In this document: piece by piece, positions 19,185 to 28,018 of the stretch
How positions within the stretch are numbered: the first letter of the stretch is position 1
Layout: the number at the start of each line of letters is the position of its first letter
From: Bradyrhizobium sp. dw_411
GTDB taxonomy: Bacteria > Pseudomonadota > Alphaproteobacteria > Rhizobiales > Xanthobacteraceae
DNA: 64,000 nt
Reading direction: 5' to 3'
Assembly (NCBI RefSeq): GCF_018449695.1
Contig: NZ_JAAVUY010000001.1
Coordinates: 1-64,000, forward strand
Position numbers and translations under genes: made by a program
The notes under the pieces: generated by a model
The model's database searches: none
Seen by the model: the letters and a program-made list of their open reading frames with translations, nothing else
What the model was told of the DNA's origin: nothing

Positions 19185-21353
19185 TTAATACACGTGCAAC
19201 GACAGCACATCGCCGTCGGGCGCAATCATCAGGCCCCAAGCATCGTCCGCCGCAACCTCGATCGCGTTATTTCGAACCGGACCGCCCGCAACCTTCAGCG
19301 AGTATTGATATTTTCCCGGCGGCAGTTCGAGCGTCGGACCCTTGGCCTGTGGTCCGCCTGCGCCGGCGGCGATCTTGATGGTCTGCTTGTTGATGATCAC
19401 CGCAGCTTCGCTGTCGCCGAGATTGCCGAACAGCAGCTTGGCCTGACCGGGTTTCGGCATGACGTCGCCTTTCGCGGCCGCGGCCGGATTCTTTTGCGCC
19501 AGATTGACGGTGGTCTCGTCATTGTTGCGCCCAAGTTTCAGCACCGCCGGGCCGTCGGGCGAGGAAAACGCAAGCTGGACCTGATCGGGCTTGATGACGG
19601 CGCGCTCCGCCGATTCTTTCCAGCCGCGCTTGGCAAGTTCGCTGCGGTAGAAAGCGAGTACCGAATTCAGCTCGGCGGGAATACTGGCTTCAAGCTCCCT
19701 GCGGAACGCGATATCGGTACCCGGGAGTTTTCCGGCTTCGGTCGAACTCATCGTGTGCAGCTTCGGTAGCGGCAGAGCGGAATCGGGATCGGCTTCGAGA
19801 TTCGCCACCGCCGCTGATTTGCCGGCCAATGCGCTGGAGGCCTGATTGTCCCCAGCATCGGGCTTGGAATTCGCCATCACCAGGCCGGAGCCGTCGGCGC
19901 TGACATTGACCTTGGAACCCATCTGCATCGCGGTGAACGACAGCTTTTTCCCGGCTTTGGAGAATTCCATCACCACCATGTTGGATTTGTTGATCACGGA
20001 GGGCTGTTCCTTCCAGCCCTGCGATTTAAGGGATTCACGGTAGAATGTCGCGATCGTCTTCACGCTGGAGGCAGAGTCGAACTCCAGTTTGCCGTCCTCG
20101 GCGTCGAACTCGATATTCTCGGCGTTCTCCGGCAGCGGCACCGGCGTTTTCGCACCGGCCTGCGCCTGCAATGGCGCATCCGAAAGATTGGCCGCCTGCG
20201 CGGCCCGCCGCACCTCGTCCGCAGCCATCATCTGTTTCGCCGTGGCCATCGCGTCGGTCATGAACTTGTCGTCAGCGTCTTTCTTTGCTTTCGCCCGCGC
20301 CGCCAACGCGGCCTCCTTTACCCGCGCCACGAGACTGATCGTGGTGAGGTCGTATTTGCGGCTGAGCTTGAGCGTGGCGGTTTGCTCCGGGGAAGAGAAA
20401 TTCAGCGTGGCTTCGTTGTCGGAGACAACAGCGCCGCCGGCTTCTTCCTTCCAGTTGCGGGCCGCGAGCTCGCGGCGGTAGAACGCGAGCACCACAGGAA
20501 TTTCAGCCACCGTGACGCCCTCGACTTTGCGGCTGGTCGAATCCCGGCTGCCGGTACTTCCGAAGCTCGGGGTATGGTCCGGTTCCGGCAAGTCGACCGT
20601 GTCCCGGATAACCCTGAGATCCTGCGGCAGTGCGAATGGCGCAACCTTGATTTCGATGGATGTGTTGCCGTCGCCGCGGCGTTGCAGCGACAGCACGATC
20701 GGCGGCTGCGGATAGCCGCCATGGGTGTCCTGACCATAATAAGCGCGCATACCGTTCTCGATTTTCTGAGCCGTTTTGGCATTCGGCCACCGCGCCGCGA
20801 TGTCGGCATCGGATAATGGTGACCAGCCGGACGCGATCAGCTCCTTGCGGAAGAAATCGAGGTTCGCGTCCACGCTTGCGGCGCTGACGCAGCCGAGATA
20901 GGGCCGCCGGTCGTCGAACATGATATTTGTCGCAGCGGCCGGAAACGGCAGGTCGGCATTGATCCGGCTGGAATTATAAGACACCACGGATTGGTCGGGC
21001 CGTTTGAGACCCTGCGTAAAAGAGACGAACAGCCCCTGCTTGCCTTTCTTGAACAGCAGCGAGCCCCCGGATTCTTCCAACGGCCGCAAATATTCCACCC
21101 ACCCATCGGCCGCCAGCAGCTTCTCGATGGCCGGGGTCGTGATCGTGACCGGGGTCGGAACACCGTAACCCAAGCTGTGGGGCTCGGTGCGCGCCGGATT
21201 TTCGACCGCCCCTTCGAGACGCGGCAGGGTGCGGACGTCAACCAGGCCGTCATCGGCTCTGGCTGCGATTGTCGTGGCGGCGATCGATGCGAGGACGAGG
21301 GCGAGCAACTGACTCCTTGCCGGGACGAGGGTCCCGCGCATCGTTCCCAACAT
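19185..21353 (-). CDS. Secreted protein with repeated modules, unknown function
   Basis: I do not recognise a named family. About 722 residues begin with a signal peptide (hydrophobic LLALVLASIAATTIAARA). The mature protein repeats a module built around a motif of the type FYRxxLxxxGWKE followed by a strand-rich stretch: FFRKELIASGWSP, FYRRELAARNWKE, FYRESLKSQGWKE and FYRSELAKRGWKE. Linkers are rich in Ala/Lys. The C-terminal ~90 residues (LPPGKYQYSLKVAGG) look like a carbohydrate-binding or PEGA-like beta domain. GGAG lies 7 bases before the chosen ATG at 21353; an in-frame start exists at 21431. Probably periplasmic; the role is unknown. Confidence 0.85.
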   Translation of the reverse strand: MLGTMRGTLVPARSQLLALVLASIAATTIAARADDGLVDVRTLPRLEGAVENPARTEPHSLGYGVPTPVTITTPAIEKLLAADGWVEYLRPLEESGGSLLFKKGKQGLFVSFTQGLKRPDQSVVSYNSSRINADLPFPAAATNIMFDDRRPYLGCVSAASVDANLDFFRKELIASGWSPLSDADIAARWPNAKTAQKIENGMRAYYGQDTHGGYPQPPIVLSLQRRGDGNTSIEIKVAPFALPQDLRVIRDTVDLPEPDHTPSFGSTGSRDSTSRKVEGVTVAEIPVVLAFYRRELAARNWKEEAGGAVVSDNEATLNFSSPEQTATLKLSRKYDLTTISLVARVKEAALAARAKAKKDADDKFMTDAMATAKQMMAADEVRRAAQAANLSDAPLQAQAGAKTPVPLPENAENIEFDAEDGKLEFDSASSVKTIATFYRESLKSQGWKEQPSVINKSNMVVMEFSKAGKKLSFTAMQMGSKVNVSADGSGLVMANSKPDAGDNQASSALAGKSAAVANLEADPDSALPLPKLHTMSSTEAGKLPGTDIAFRRELEASIPAELNSVLAFYRSELAKRGWKESAERAVIKPDQVQLAFSSPDGPAVLKLGRNNDETTVNLAQKNPAAAAKGDVMPKPGQAKLLFGNLGDSEAAVIINKQTIKIAAGAGGPQAKGPTLELPPGKYQYSLKVAGGPVRNNAIEVAADDAWGLMIAPDGDVLSLHVY

Positions 21354-21461
21354 CTGTGATCTCCGGTGTTTTCCGGCGCCTGATCCTGGTCGCACGGCAA
21401 GGATGGCGGCGACGTCAGTCGCGCCTGACATCTAGTCGCTGCGGCGGAGAGTTCGGTTCAA

Positions 21462-22601
21462 TCAGCTACGGCGGACAATCTGACCGGAATCGACGCCAAA
21501 CACTTCGCCCGACGAACCGATGCCGGCGAACGCGGCGGGATCGGCGCCGGTCATCCAGACCTGCGCGCCAAGCTTGGCGAACTCGTCGAACAACGCCAGA
21601 CGCCTGCCGGGATCAAGATGGGCCACCACCTCGTCGAGCAATAGCAGCGGCGTGATACCGGTCATCTCGGTGACCAAAGTGGCATGCGCCAGCACGAGAC
21701 CGATCAGCAGCGCCTTCTGTTCGCCGGTGGAGGCGTCGCGGGCCGGCATGTTTTTCGGCGCGTAGATTACCTGCAAATCCGTCAAGTGCGGACCATCGAG
21801 GGTGCGGCCGGCGATCGCGTCGCGCGGGCGGTTGCTGCGCAGGATTTCGCGATACCGATCCTCCACCGCGGTGGCGGGTTCCGACAGCAATGCATTTTCC
21901 ATCCAGCCGTCGAGCATGATCTGCGCGGAGGGAAATGAAGACGTTTCACCGCGGGCGCGCAGCATCGCGGCGAGTTTCGCCACGGTCTGGCCGCGCATCG
22001 CAGCCACCGCAACCGCGAGTTCGGCGGTTTCGCGTTCAATCGCGTCGCACCAGTGGTCGTCGTAATTGCGCACTTCGAGGAGCCGGTTGCGCGAGCGCAA
22101 AGAGCGATCCAGCGCCGACACCCGCGCCGAGTGCTCGCTGTCGATCGCCAGCACCAGCCGGTCGAAAAACCGCCGCCGCTCCGATGCCGCGCCCAGAAAC
22201 AGCCCATCCATCGAAGGCGTCAGCCACACCATGCGCAGATGATCGCCGAACGCCGTGGCCGAACCTACCGGCTCGCGATCGATCCGGCAGCGCCGGCTGG
22301 TCGCGGCCGCCTCGCTGCCCGGCGCATCAATGCCGGTGCCGAGCGTCGCCAGCCCAAGCGCGCCTTCGACCTCGGCGGACACCGCCCACGAACCGTCGCC
22401 CTGATTGTCGGCGACATCGTCGAGCGTCGCGCGTCGCAAGCCTCGCCCCGGCGATAAAAACGAAATCGCCTCGATGCAATTGGTCTTGCCGGCGCCGTTG
22501 GGCCCCACCAGCACCACCACGTCGCCCCGCGTCTCCAGACCAGCCGCGCGATAATTGCGGAAGTGGGTGAGGCTGAGGCGATGAATACGGGAGGCGGTCA
22601 T
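21462..22601 (-). CDS. recF: DNA replication and repair protein RecF
   Basis: An SMC/ABC-like ATPase that works with RecO and RecR to load RecA at single-strand gaps. 379 residues; Walker A GPNGAGKTN near residue 35, signature-region residues DASTGEQKALLIGLVLAHA and Walker B LLLLDEVVAHLDPGRR, all intact. The start MTASRIHRLSLTHFRNY matches the usual RecF beginning; the longer frame to 22658 would add residues encoded by the flanking palindromic repeat. In most relatives recF directly follows dnaN, but here a DUF559 nuclease unit lies between them. Confidence 0.96.
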   Translation of the reverse strand: MTASRIHRLSLTHFRNYRAAGLETRGDVVVLVGPNGAGKTNCIEAISFLSPGRGLRRATLDDVADNQGDGSWAVSAEVEGALGLATLGTGIDAPGSEAAATSRRCRIDREPVGSATAFGDHLRMVWLTPSMDGLFLGAASERRRFFDRLVLAIDSEHSARVSALDRSLRSRNRLLEVRNYDDHWCDAIERETAELAVAVAAMRGQTVAKLAAMLRARGETSSFPSAQIMLDGWMENALLSEPATAVEDRYREILRSNRPRDAIAGRTLDGPHLTDLQVIYAPKNMPARDASTGEQKALLIGLVLAHATLVTEMTGITPLLLLDEVVAHLDPGRRLALFDEFAKLGAQVWMTGADPAAFAGIGSSGEVFGVDSGQIVRRS

Positions 22602-22618
22602 GAGAAGAAATGTCGGGC

Positions 22619-22686
22619 TTTCTTCCCTCTCCCCTTGTGGGAGAGGGTGGCGCCTCACGAAGTGAGGCGACGGGTGAGGGGTTCTT
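22619..22686. repeat. Palindromic repeat CCCTCTCCCC family, left copy
   Basis: The sequence CTTCCCTCTCCCCTTG, then the inverted GGGAGAGGG, and a second stem GCGCCTCAC/GTGAGGCG form two hairpins, followed by GACGGGTGAGGGGTTC. The inverted partner at 23051-23107 is identical except for an 8-base deletion in the second stem. The nuclease stop codon overlaps its inner edge. Confidence 0.9.
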
Positions 22687-23050
22687 ACGGTTCGACGAGC
22701 TTTGCCAGAATGTCCTCCAAAACGCTGGACGGTCGTTGCAACACGTCATTGTTCCAGTAACGCTCGATTCGGAAGCCTTCGGCCTTCAGGATCGCTTCTC
22801 TCTCCATGTCGCGCTCCGACGATGCATGCTGACTGCCGTCGATCTCGATAATGATCCGTTTTTCGAAGCAAACGAAATCGAGAATAAAGGCCTGAAAGGG
22901 CACCTGCCGCCGAAATTTGAAGAGCGCAAATCGCCGGTCGCGCAGCAACCGCCACATCGCCACTTCGGCATCCGTCGGTTCATGGCGCATTTTCTTCGCA
23001 AAATTGCGGATGCGCCTGGCGGTCGGTCGATGGTGTGGCGGCTGTGGCAC
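22685..23050 (-). CDS. DUF559 endonuclease-like protein (Vsr / PD-(D/E)XK fold)
   Basis: About 121 residues matching DUF559, a family related to very-short-patch-repair and restriction-type nucleases. Key stretches are TDAEVAMWRLLRDRRF, LFKFRRQVPFQAFILDFVC and IIIEIDGSQHASSERD; the Asp of LDF and the EID pair are the expected metal-binding residues, and the end WNNDVLQRPSSVLEDIL is typical. The likely GTG start (23050) lies at the inner edge of the right palindromic repeat, which supplies GAGGGG just upstream, and the stop overlaps the left repeat. ATG at 22990 is an alternative start but would cut the first helix. DNA cleavage and mobility are inferred, not shown. Confidence 0.85.
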   Translation of the reverse strand: MPQPPHHRPTARRIRNFAKKMRHEPTDAEVAMWRLLRDRRFALFKFRRQVPFQAFILDFVCFEKRIIIEIDGSQHASSERDMEREAILKAEGFRIERYWNNDVLQRPSSVLEDILAKLVEP

Positions 23051-23107
23051 GAACCCCTCACCCGTCGCCTTCGGCGCCACCCTCTCCCACAAGGGGAGAG
23101 GGAAGAA
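23051..23107. repeat. Palindromic repeat CCCTCTCCCC family, right inverted copy
   Basis: Inverted copy of 22619-22686: the plus strand reads GAACCCCTCACCCGTCGCC, a short GCC/GGC stem, then CCCTCTCCCACAAGGGG and AGAGGGAAGAA. The two copies bracket the DUF559 gene as inverted terminal repeats of a unit of about 490 bases. Confidence 0.9.
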
Positions 23108-23128
23108 CACCACCCATGACGACCGTAA

Positions 23129-24247
23129 CTACACCCGCATCGGCATCAGCACGTAGAGTGCGCCCTTGGAATCCTTGTCCTGGACCAGCGTGGGCGAACC
23201 GGGATCGGCCAGCCGCAGGACTGCGACCTCGCCTTCGATCTGGGCCGCGATATCCAGGAGGTAACGCGAATTGAATCCGATATCGAGCGGGTCGGAGGCG
23301 TATTCGACTTCGAGCTCTTCGGTCGCGCTGCCGGAATCCGGATTGGTTACCGACAGCACCAGCTTGCCGGCGGACAGCGCCAGTTTCACCGCCCGGCCGC
23401 GCTCGCTTGAAATGGTCGAGACGCGGTCGACCGCAGCCTCGAAATCCTTCTTGTCGACGACGAGTTCCTTGTCGTTGTTCTGCGGGATCACGCGGCCATA
23501 ATCCGGAAAGGTGCCGTCGATCAGTTTCGAGGTCAGGACCACATTGCCGATGGTAAAGCGGATCTTGCCCTGTGAAAGCTCAAGACCGACCTCGGCCTCA
23601 TTGTCCTCGATCAGGCGCTGAACTTCGCCAACGGTTTTGCGCGGCACGATCACGCCCGGCATGCCCGTGGCCCCCTTGGGCAGAGCGAGGTCGATCTGGG
23701 CCAATCGATGCCCGTCGGTCGCAACCGCGCGCAGGGTTGCGGCCTTGGCGCTGCCGGCCGAATGCAGATAGATACCGTTGAGGTAGTAGCGGGTTTCCTC
23801 GGTCGAGATCGCAAACTGGGTGCGATCGATCAGCCGCTTCATGTCGGCGGCGGCGAGCGTAAACGAATGCGTCATATCGCCGGCGGCGAGATCCGGGAAA
23901 TCGTTTTCCGGCAGGGTCTGCAGCGTGAAGCGCGAACGGCCGGCGCGGATCGCCAGCACCGAGCGATCGCCGTCGCCTTCGAGCACGATCTGCGCGCCGT
24001 CGGGCAATTTGCGCACGATGTCATAAAACATGTGCGCCGGGACGGTGGTTGAACCCGCGGTTCCGGTTTCCGCCGCCAGCGTTTCCGTGACCTCGAGATC
24101 GAGGTCGGTGGCTTTAAGCGACAGCCGCGAATTTTCAGCGCGGACCAGCACATTTCCGAGGATCGGAATGGTGTTGCGGCGCTCGACCACACGGTGGACG
24201 TGGCCCAGCGACTTCAGGAGTTGCGCGCGTTCGACGGTAACCTTCAT
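23129..24247 (-). CDS. dnaN: DNA polymerase III beta subunit (sliding clamp)
   Basis: The ring-shaped dimer that tethers polymerase III to DNA. 372 residues is the standard length. The N-terminus MKVTVERAQLLKSLGHVHRV and VVERRNTIPILGNVLV are diagnostic, and the end LVQDKDSKGALYVLMPMRV is the conserved C-terminus with the peptide-binding pocket region. The ATG at 24247 is chosen; the 34 upstream codons are not clamp-like. It is preceded by a 349-base gap from dnaA, long enough for its own promoter. Confidence 0.98.
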   Translation of the reverse strand: MKVTVERAQLLKSLGHVHRVVERRNTIPILGNVLVRAENSRLSLKATDLDLEVTETLAAETGTAGSTTVPAHMFYDIVRKLPDGAQIVLEGDGDRSVLAIRAGRSRFTLQTLPENDFPDLAAGDMTHSFTLAAADMKRLIDRTQFAISTEETRYYLNGIYLHSAGSAKAATLRAVATDGHRLAQIDLALPKGATGMPGVIVPRKTVGEVQRLIEDNEAEVGLELSQGKIRFTIGNVVLTSKLIDGTFPDYGRVIPQNNDKELVVDKKDFEAAVDRVSTISSERGRAVKLALSAGKLVLSVTNPDSGSATEELEVEYASDPLDIGFNSRYLLDIAAQIEGEVAVLRLADPGSPTLVQDKDSKGALYVLMPMRV

Positions 24248-24596
24248 TGCAATACCCGCCTGGTCCGAAGATGGAAAAGCCGGGCGGCCCCGAAGGCGCG
24301 CCGCGGCATTTGAAACCCGAAAAGCCCGATCAAAGCTGGATTTGATCAAACCCGTGGGGGGACCGCAAGGTGGCGCGGATGGCCCGCCAGCGCAAGAGAC
24401 GCGTCACGCCGTTCCCCACGTTTTGCGAGGAAATTCCAAGAGAAATACCAAGGAAATACAATGTACGGACAGCGCTCCGGCCGACAGCCGGGGCCTTAAC
24501 CCCTGATGTCGACTGGCGCAAAAGCTGGCAGCGGTCCCGGCCTTCGCCGGGACCGCTGGTCGATGGCACATTAGATGGACCCCTGGCGGGCGGCGC
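24248..24596. other. Intergenic region between dnaA and dnaN
   Basis: No gene is seen. On the dnaA side lies a strong hairpin (24530-24557). Near 24430-24465 the plus strand has imperfect copies of AAATTCCAAG / AAATACCAAG / AAATACAATG; on the minus strand these read as TTGG-rich AT tracts that could contain the dnaN promoter, but no clear -35/-10 pair was identified. Confidence 0.6.
24530..24557 (-). terminator. Hairpin downstream of dnaA
   Basis: AGCGGTCCCGG and CCGGGACCGCT form a perfect 11-bp stem with a 6-base loop, 39 bases beyond the dnaA stop. Only a short TTTT follows on the minus strand, about 6 bases after the stem. It could be a weak terminator or a member of the same repeat family as 7818-7845. 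Confidence 0.55.
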
Positions 24597-26030
24597 TTAC
24601 TCGCTCTGCAATTGGCGCTTGAGCGATTCGACCTCTTCCGACAGCGAAACATCCTTGCTTACCAGCGCCTCGATCTTGCGCACCGCATGAAGCACCGTGG
24701 TGTGGTCGCGTCCGCCGAACCGGCGGCCGATTTCGGGCAATGAGCGCAGCGTCAGGGTTTTCGCCAGGTACATCGCGACCTGACGCGGGCGGACCACATT
24801 CGCAGTACGGCGCGACGACAACAGATCGGAGCGGCTGACATTGTATTGGCGGGCCACCACGCGCTGAATATCTTCGATCTTGATGCGCTTGGGTTCCTGC
24901 GGACGGATCAGGTCGCGTACTTCGCGTTCCGCCATTTCCAGGGTGACGGGCTGCGCGTTCAATTTGCTATGCGCCAACAGGCGATTGATGGCGCCCTCGA
25001 GATCCCGGCCATTATGGGTGATGGTGCGGGCGAGATAATCCAGCACCGGCGCCGGAACGTCGAAGCTCGCATGATGGGCGCGGGCCGCGGCGACCCGCGA
25101 CTTGAGGATGCCCAGCCGCAATTCTTCGCCGAGCGATCCCATCTCGACCACGAGACCACCGGCCAGCCGGGAGCGCACGCGATCGTCGAGACTCTCGAGG
25201 TCGGACGGCGGACGGTCTGCCGCGATCACCACCTGACGGCCGGCGTCGATCAGCGCATTGAGCGTGTGGCAGAATTCGGCCTGGGTCGATTTACCCTGCA
25301 GGAACTGCAGATCGTCGATCACCAGCACGTCGATGCCGCGTAACGCCTCCTTGAACGCCAGCGCGGTCTGCGTTTTCAGCGCCGCGACGAAGCCGTACAT
25401 GAATTTTTCCGCGGTGAGATAAAGCACCTTGCGCTCGCTGCCGGAATTACCGGCCCAGGTCACCGCCTGCAGCAGATGGGTTTTGCCGAGACCAACGCCG
25501 GCATGGATATAGAGCGGGTTGAACATCACGCTATCGCCGCGGCGGCCTTCGGCGACCTGACGCGCGGCCGCATGGGCCAGCGTATTGGAGCGGCCGATCA
25601 CGAAGCTTCCGAATGTCAGGCGCGGATCGAGCGGCGAGCCACCGAGCGCGTCATGACTGGCGGAGACCGGCGCGGTCGCGGTCGCACGCAATTCAGGCGC
25701 GGGACGGCCATCGGACCGTTCGGTGCGGCGCGCGTCGAGCGGCGCAGCGGTTTCCTTGGCGGGCGCCGCGCAGCGCATCGCGGTGCGCACGGTGAGGTCG
25801 ATCCGGTGCACTTCCGGCATCTCGGCCTGCCAGCAGGTGAGAACGCGCTCGGCATAATGCGCCTGAATCCAGCTCTTGAGAAATCGCGTCGGAACCGAAA
25901 GATGGACGCTTTCCGGCTGGACGCTTTCCAGGTCCATCCGCGCAAACCAGCTTGTGTAGACGTCTTCTCCGACGCTCGAGCGCAGCCGACCCTTCACGCG
26001 TGACCAGCGATCCTGTTCCATATTGTCCAT
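24597..26030 (-). CDS. dnaA: Chromosomal replication initiator protein DnaA
   Basis: AAA+ protein that binds DnaA boxes and melts the origin. 477 residues. Domain I (about 1-90, [21 protein letters not shown]) is followed by a variable linker rich in Ala/Arg/Glu (about 90-135). Walker A GVGLGKT is at residues 178-184, Walker [14 protein letters not shown] is near 235-247, and the C-terminal helix-turn-helix carries [14 protein letters not shown], the DnaA-box signature. ATG codons at 26030 and 26021 are both possible. It is flanked by rpsT upstream (1.36 kb) and dnaN downstream, as in related alphaproteobacteria. Confidence 0.98.
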   Translation of the reverse strand: MDNMEQDRWSRVKGRLRSSVGEDVYTSWFARMDLESVQPESVHLSVPTRFLKSWIQAHYAERVLTCWQAEMPEVHRIDLTVRTAMRCAAPAKETAAPLDARRTERSDGRPAPELRATATAPVSASHDALGGSPLDPRLTFGSFVIGRSNTLAHAAARQVAEGRRGDSVMFNPLYIHAGVGLGKTHLLQAVTWAGNSGSERKVLYLTAEKFMYGFVAALKTQTALAFKEALRGIDVLVIDDLQFLQGKSTQAEFCHTLNALIDAGRQVVIAADRPPSDLESLDDRVRSRLAGGLVVEMGSLGEELRLGILKSRVAAARAHHASFDVPAPVLDYLARTITHNGRDLEGAINRLLAHSKLNAQPVTLEMAEREVRDLIRPQEPKRIKIEDIQRVVARQYNVSRSDLLSSRRTANVVRPRQVAMYLAKTLTLRSLPEIGRRFGGRDHTTVLHAVRKIEALVSKDVSLSEEVESLKRQLQSE

Positions 26031-26823
26031 TGCCTGAGAACTTCTCTGTAAGGAGTAATAGTGATGGTGAAACCGCCGGGTGGAGTTCCGCGACGGGTGA
26101 CCTCAAGCGGGACTTCGTCTGTCAGACATAGACCAGCCGTTCGGCGAAACGCCGTCAGGCAAAATCATCAGTTTGAAGATGAAGTTTCCGCGAGGTCAGC
26201 GCGTACTCGACGGCGTGTCCGCAGCTCGCGCGGGAGGCCGTGTGCCGATTATATCCAGGAAGCTCAGTTCGGCATTGTCTGAAAATGGCATTTGATTGAA
26301 AACCGCGCTGATTACGTAAGACATACGACCTCCCCCTCCTGCCGAGATTGCTCCCGGCAAGTTGTCATTCCAGATATTTTTAAATTCGATCGGCGACGCC
26401 TGAAACTCAAACAGTCCAGTCGTTACGCCCCTCCGCTCCGCCCACTCATTCCAGCCCGCTCACGTGCTTTGCCTTCGGCGCTGTCGTGACTGTCTGATGC
26501 GTATCTCTCTTGTTTGAAACCAACGAGACGCAAGCGCCCCGCCTGAGAAATTTCGACACAGACCCGCCATCCTCATATTGCTATGAGTTTCAACTCGACA
26601 ATCGCTTGGAAAGCGTCGCCAACGCGCACACCGCCGCCGATTTGCACGTCCACCCCGATCCTTAAACCGCGCTGGTCTGAAGAGCCGTGGGCGCCGCGAA
26701 CGCTCTAAGAGATACATCATGCCCCATTTCCCGCAACGAAAATGATTCAGCGCGGGTGCCAGCAAAAACAACTTCGGTTCGCCGAATCAGGCAGCGGTTT
26801 TTCGCGCAAAGCGGCAAGGTTTT

Positions 26824-26841
26824 GAATCTGTGCACAGATTC
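26824..26841. promoter_or_regulatory. Perfect 18-base palindrome, candidate operator
   Basis: GAATCTGTGCACAGATTC reads identically on both strands, has no loop, and sits about 790 bases upstream of the dnaA start beside an AT-rich tract. This shape suits a dimeric regulator rather than a terminator. The binding protein is unknown. Confidence 0.5.
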
Positions 26842-27274
26842 GAAACGCCGGGCCGTTGTCATATTTCGTACGATTGCCCAAAATAAATTCATAAAATATT
26901 TACGTTGGTGTGTGGCGGAAGGGATTTTTTGAACAACCGCTACCCGCTATGCCGATAAGTGACTACGCAAGCGCGTTTTTTTTTGCTCGTCGCGACAGGG
27001 TAACCCTTCAGCGCTGTTGAATGCTGCTACGCAGTCGCTGTTGCTATTTCAAAAGCGCGGCGGATCAACAGTTGATGGCCAAATCGTCGCAACCATCATC
27101 GGCAACAATCCGCATTGCGGAATGTCGTCAGTAGAAATACGGAACGTCAGCAATGTCGCACGCCGCACAGTGAGCCACTGGCCAGCGAAGTATGACAACG
27201 AGATAAGAAATAAAGCGGGCCTGGAAATCAGACGTCCGGAAAAGAAAAAGCCTGTCGCCAAAGGATCCGACAAT

Positions 27275-27301
27275 AAAAAAGCCCGGCACTGCCGGGCTTT
27301 T
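27275..27301 (-). terminator. Intrinsic terminator of rpsT
   Basis: GCCCGGC and GCCGGGC form a 7-bp GC stem with a 3-base loop. On the minus strand it is followed by TTTTTT and preceded by AAAA, so it could work in both directions. It lies about 95 bases beyond the rpsT stop. Confidence 0.85.
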
Positions 27302-27358
27302 GACGAATGTCTGTTTTGTTCAGCTCACTTGCTTCGGCTGTTGGCTTTCGCCACTCGG

Positions 27359-27403
27359 CCTCAGCTTACGTAGCCTCGGCTTACTTGACCTCAGTTTACT
27401 TGG
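27359..27403 (-). repeat. Three 15-base tandem repeats at the rpsT stop
   Basis: CCTCAGCTTACGTAG, CCTCGGCTTACTTGA and CCTCAGTTTACTTGG lie head to tail. The last contains the final Lys codon and the TAA stop of rpsT on the minus strand, so the 3' end of the gene appears to have been duplicated twice downstream. Confidence 0.75.
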
Positions 27404-27662
27404 CGAGCTTGGCGATCTGATGGGCCAGCCGCGAAACTTTGCGGCTCGCATTGTTCTTGTGAATGATATTGCGCTGCGCTGCCTGCATCAGTTCCGGTTC
27501 CGCATGCGCCATCGCCTTCAGCGCCGCATCGCGGTCGCCGCTCTTGATCGCTTCTTCGACGGTACGAACCGCGCCACGCATCTGGGTGCGACGCGACTTG
27601 TTGATGATGGTGCGGCGGGCAATCTTGCGGGTCGCCTTCTTGGCGGAAGTAGTATTGGCCAT
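27396..27662 (-). CDS. rpsT: 30S ribosomal protein S20
   Basis: Binds 16S rRNA in the small subunit body. The 88 residues are the normal length. [17 protein letters not shown] is the start, with the typical alternating Lys/Arg/Ala helices ([17 protein letters not shown]) and the C-terminal [18 protein letters not shown]. Its position upstream of dnaA is conserved among many alphaproteobacteria. The stop codon lies in a threefold 15-base repeat, and an intrinsic terminator follows. Confidence 0.98.
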   Translation of the reverse strand: MANTTSAKKATRKIARRTIINKSRRTQMRGAVRTVEEAIKSGDRDAALKAMAHAEPELMQAAQRNIIHKNNASRKVSRLAHQIAKLAK

Positions 27663-28018
27663 GTTCTCAAATGTCCTTCGACGGTGATCGATCGCGGGTG
27701 GTCAGGCCTGCGCCTGCCGACAGTTCAACCACGTAACCGACGCTGATATGTTTTCCGGGTGCTCTGCAAGAAAGCCACTCTTGGAGCCCAAGGGCTCAAC
27801 TGGCGGCGTCGCTCAAAGAACATCGGCGGCGGGATTGCGCCCGCCGCCATTGCCAGTCTTATAGAGGGCGCGGTTTGCAGCGTCAACGCCTTCCGGCCTC
27901 CCTGGGAGCGGCAGGCCCGCCGCGAAAATGCCGATAAGTTGCTGATGAGGTTGAATTTCCCACGCCACCCCGTTATGGGCTGGCTGCGCTTTCCGGCGCT
28001 TTTTATGTAAGGTGACGC
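27663..28018. other. Intergenic region between divergent rpsT and membrane protein
   Basis: This holds the leader and promoter of rpsT (minus) and of the next membrane protein (plus). An open frame of 83 codons at 27759-28010 has no recognisable features and is not called. No riboswitch-like or hairpin structure stood out. Confidence 0.5.

Larger units (their letters stand above)
26031..27395. other. 1.36 kb gap between dnaA and rpsT
   Basis: No convincing gene is seen: open frames here lack ribosome-binding sites and recognisable protein features. The part from about 26820 to 27000 is AT-rich (ATAAATTCATAAAATATTTA) and next to a perfect 18-base palindrome. No copy of the DnaA-box consensus TTATNCACA was found by eye on either strand, so an origin is not called. 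The segment probably holds the dnaA promoter and a long leader. Confidence 0.6.

Noticed and set aside
26031-27395. Chromosomal origin oriC upstream of dnaA
   Set aside because: No TTATNCACA-type DnaA box cluster was visible; in many alphaproteobacteria the origin lies near hemE instead, so proximity to dnaA is not enough.
27359-27403. CRISPR-like short repeats
   Set aside because: Three head-to-tail 15-base units with no spacers and no cas genes; this is a simple tandem duplication.
27759-28010. 83-codon open frame upstream of the small membrane protein
   Set aside because: No ribosome-binding site, no domain, and it covers the presumed promoter region of both flanking genes.
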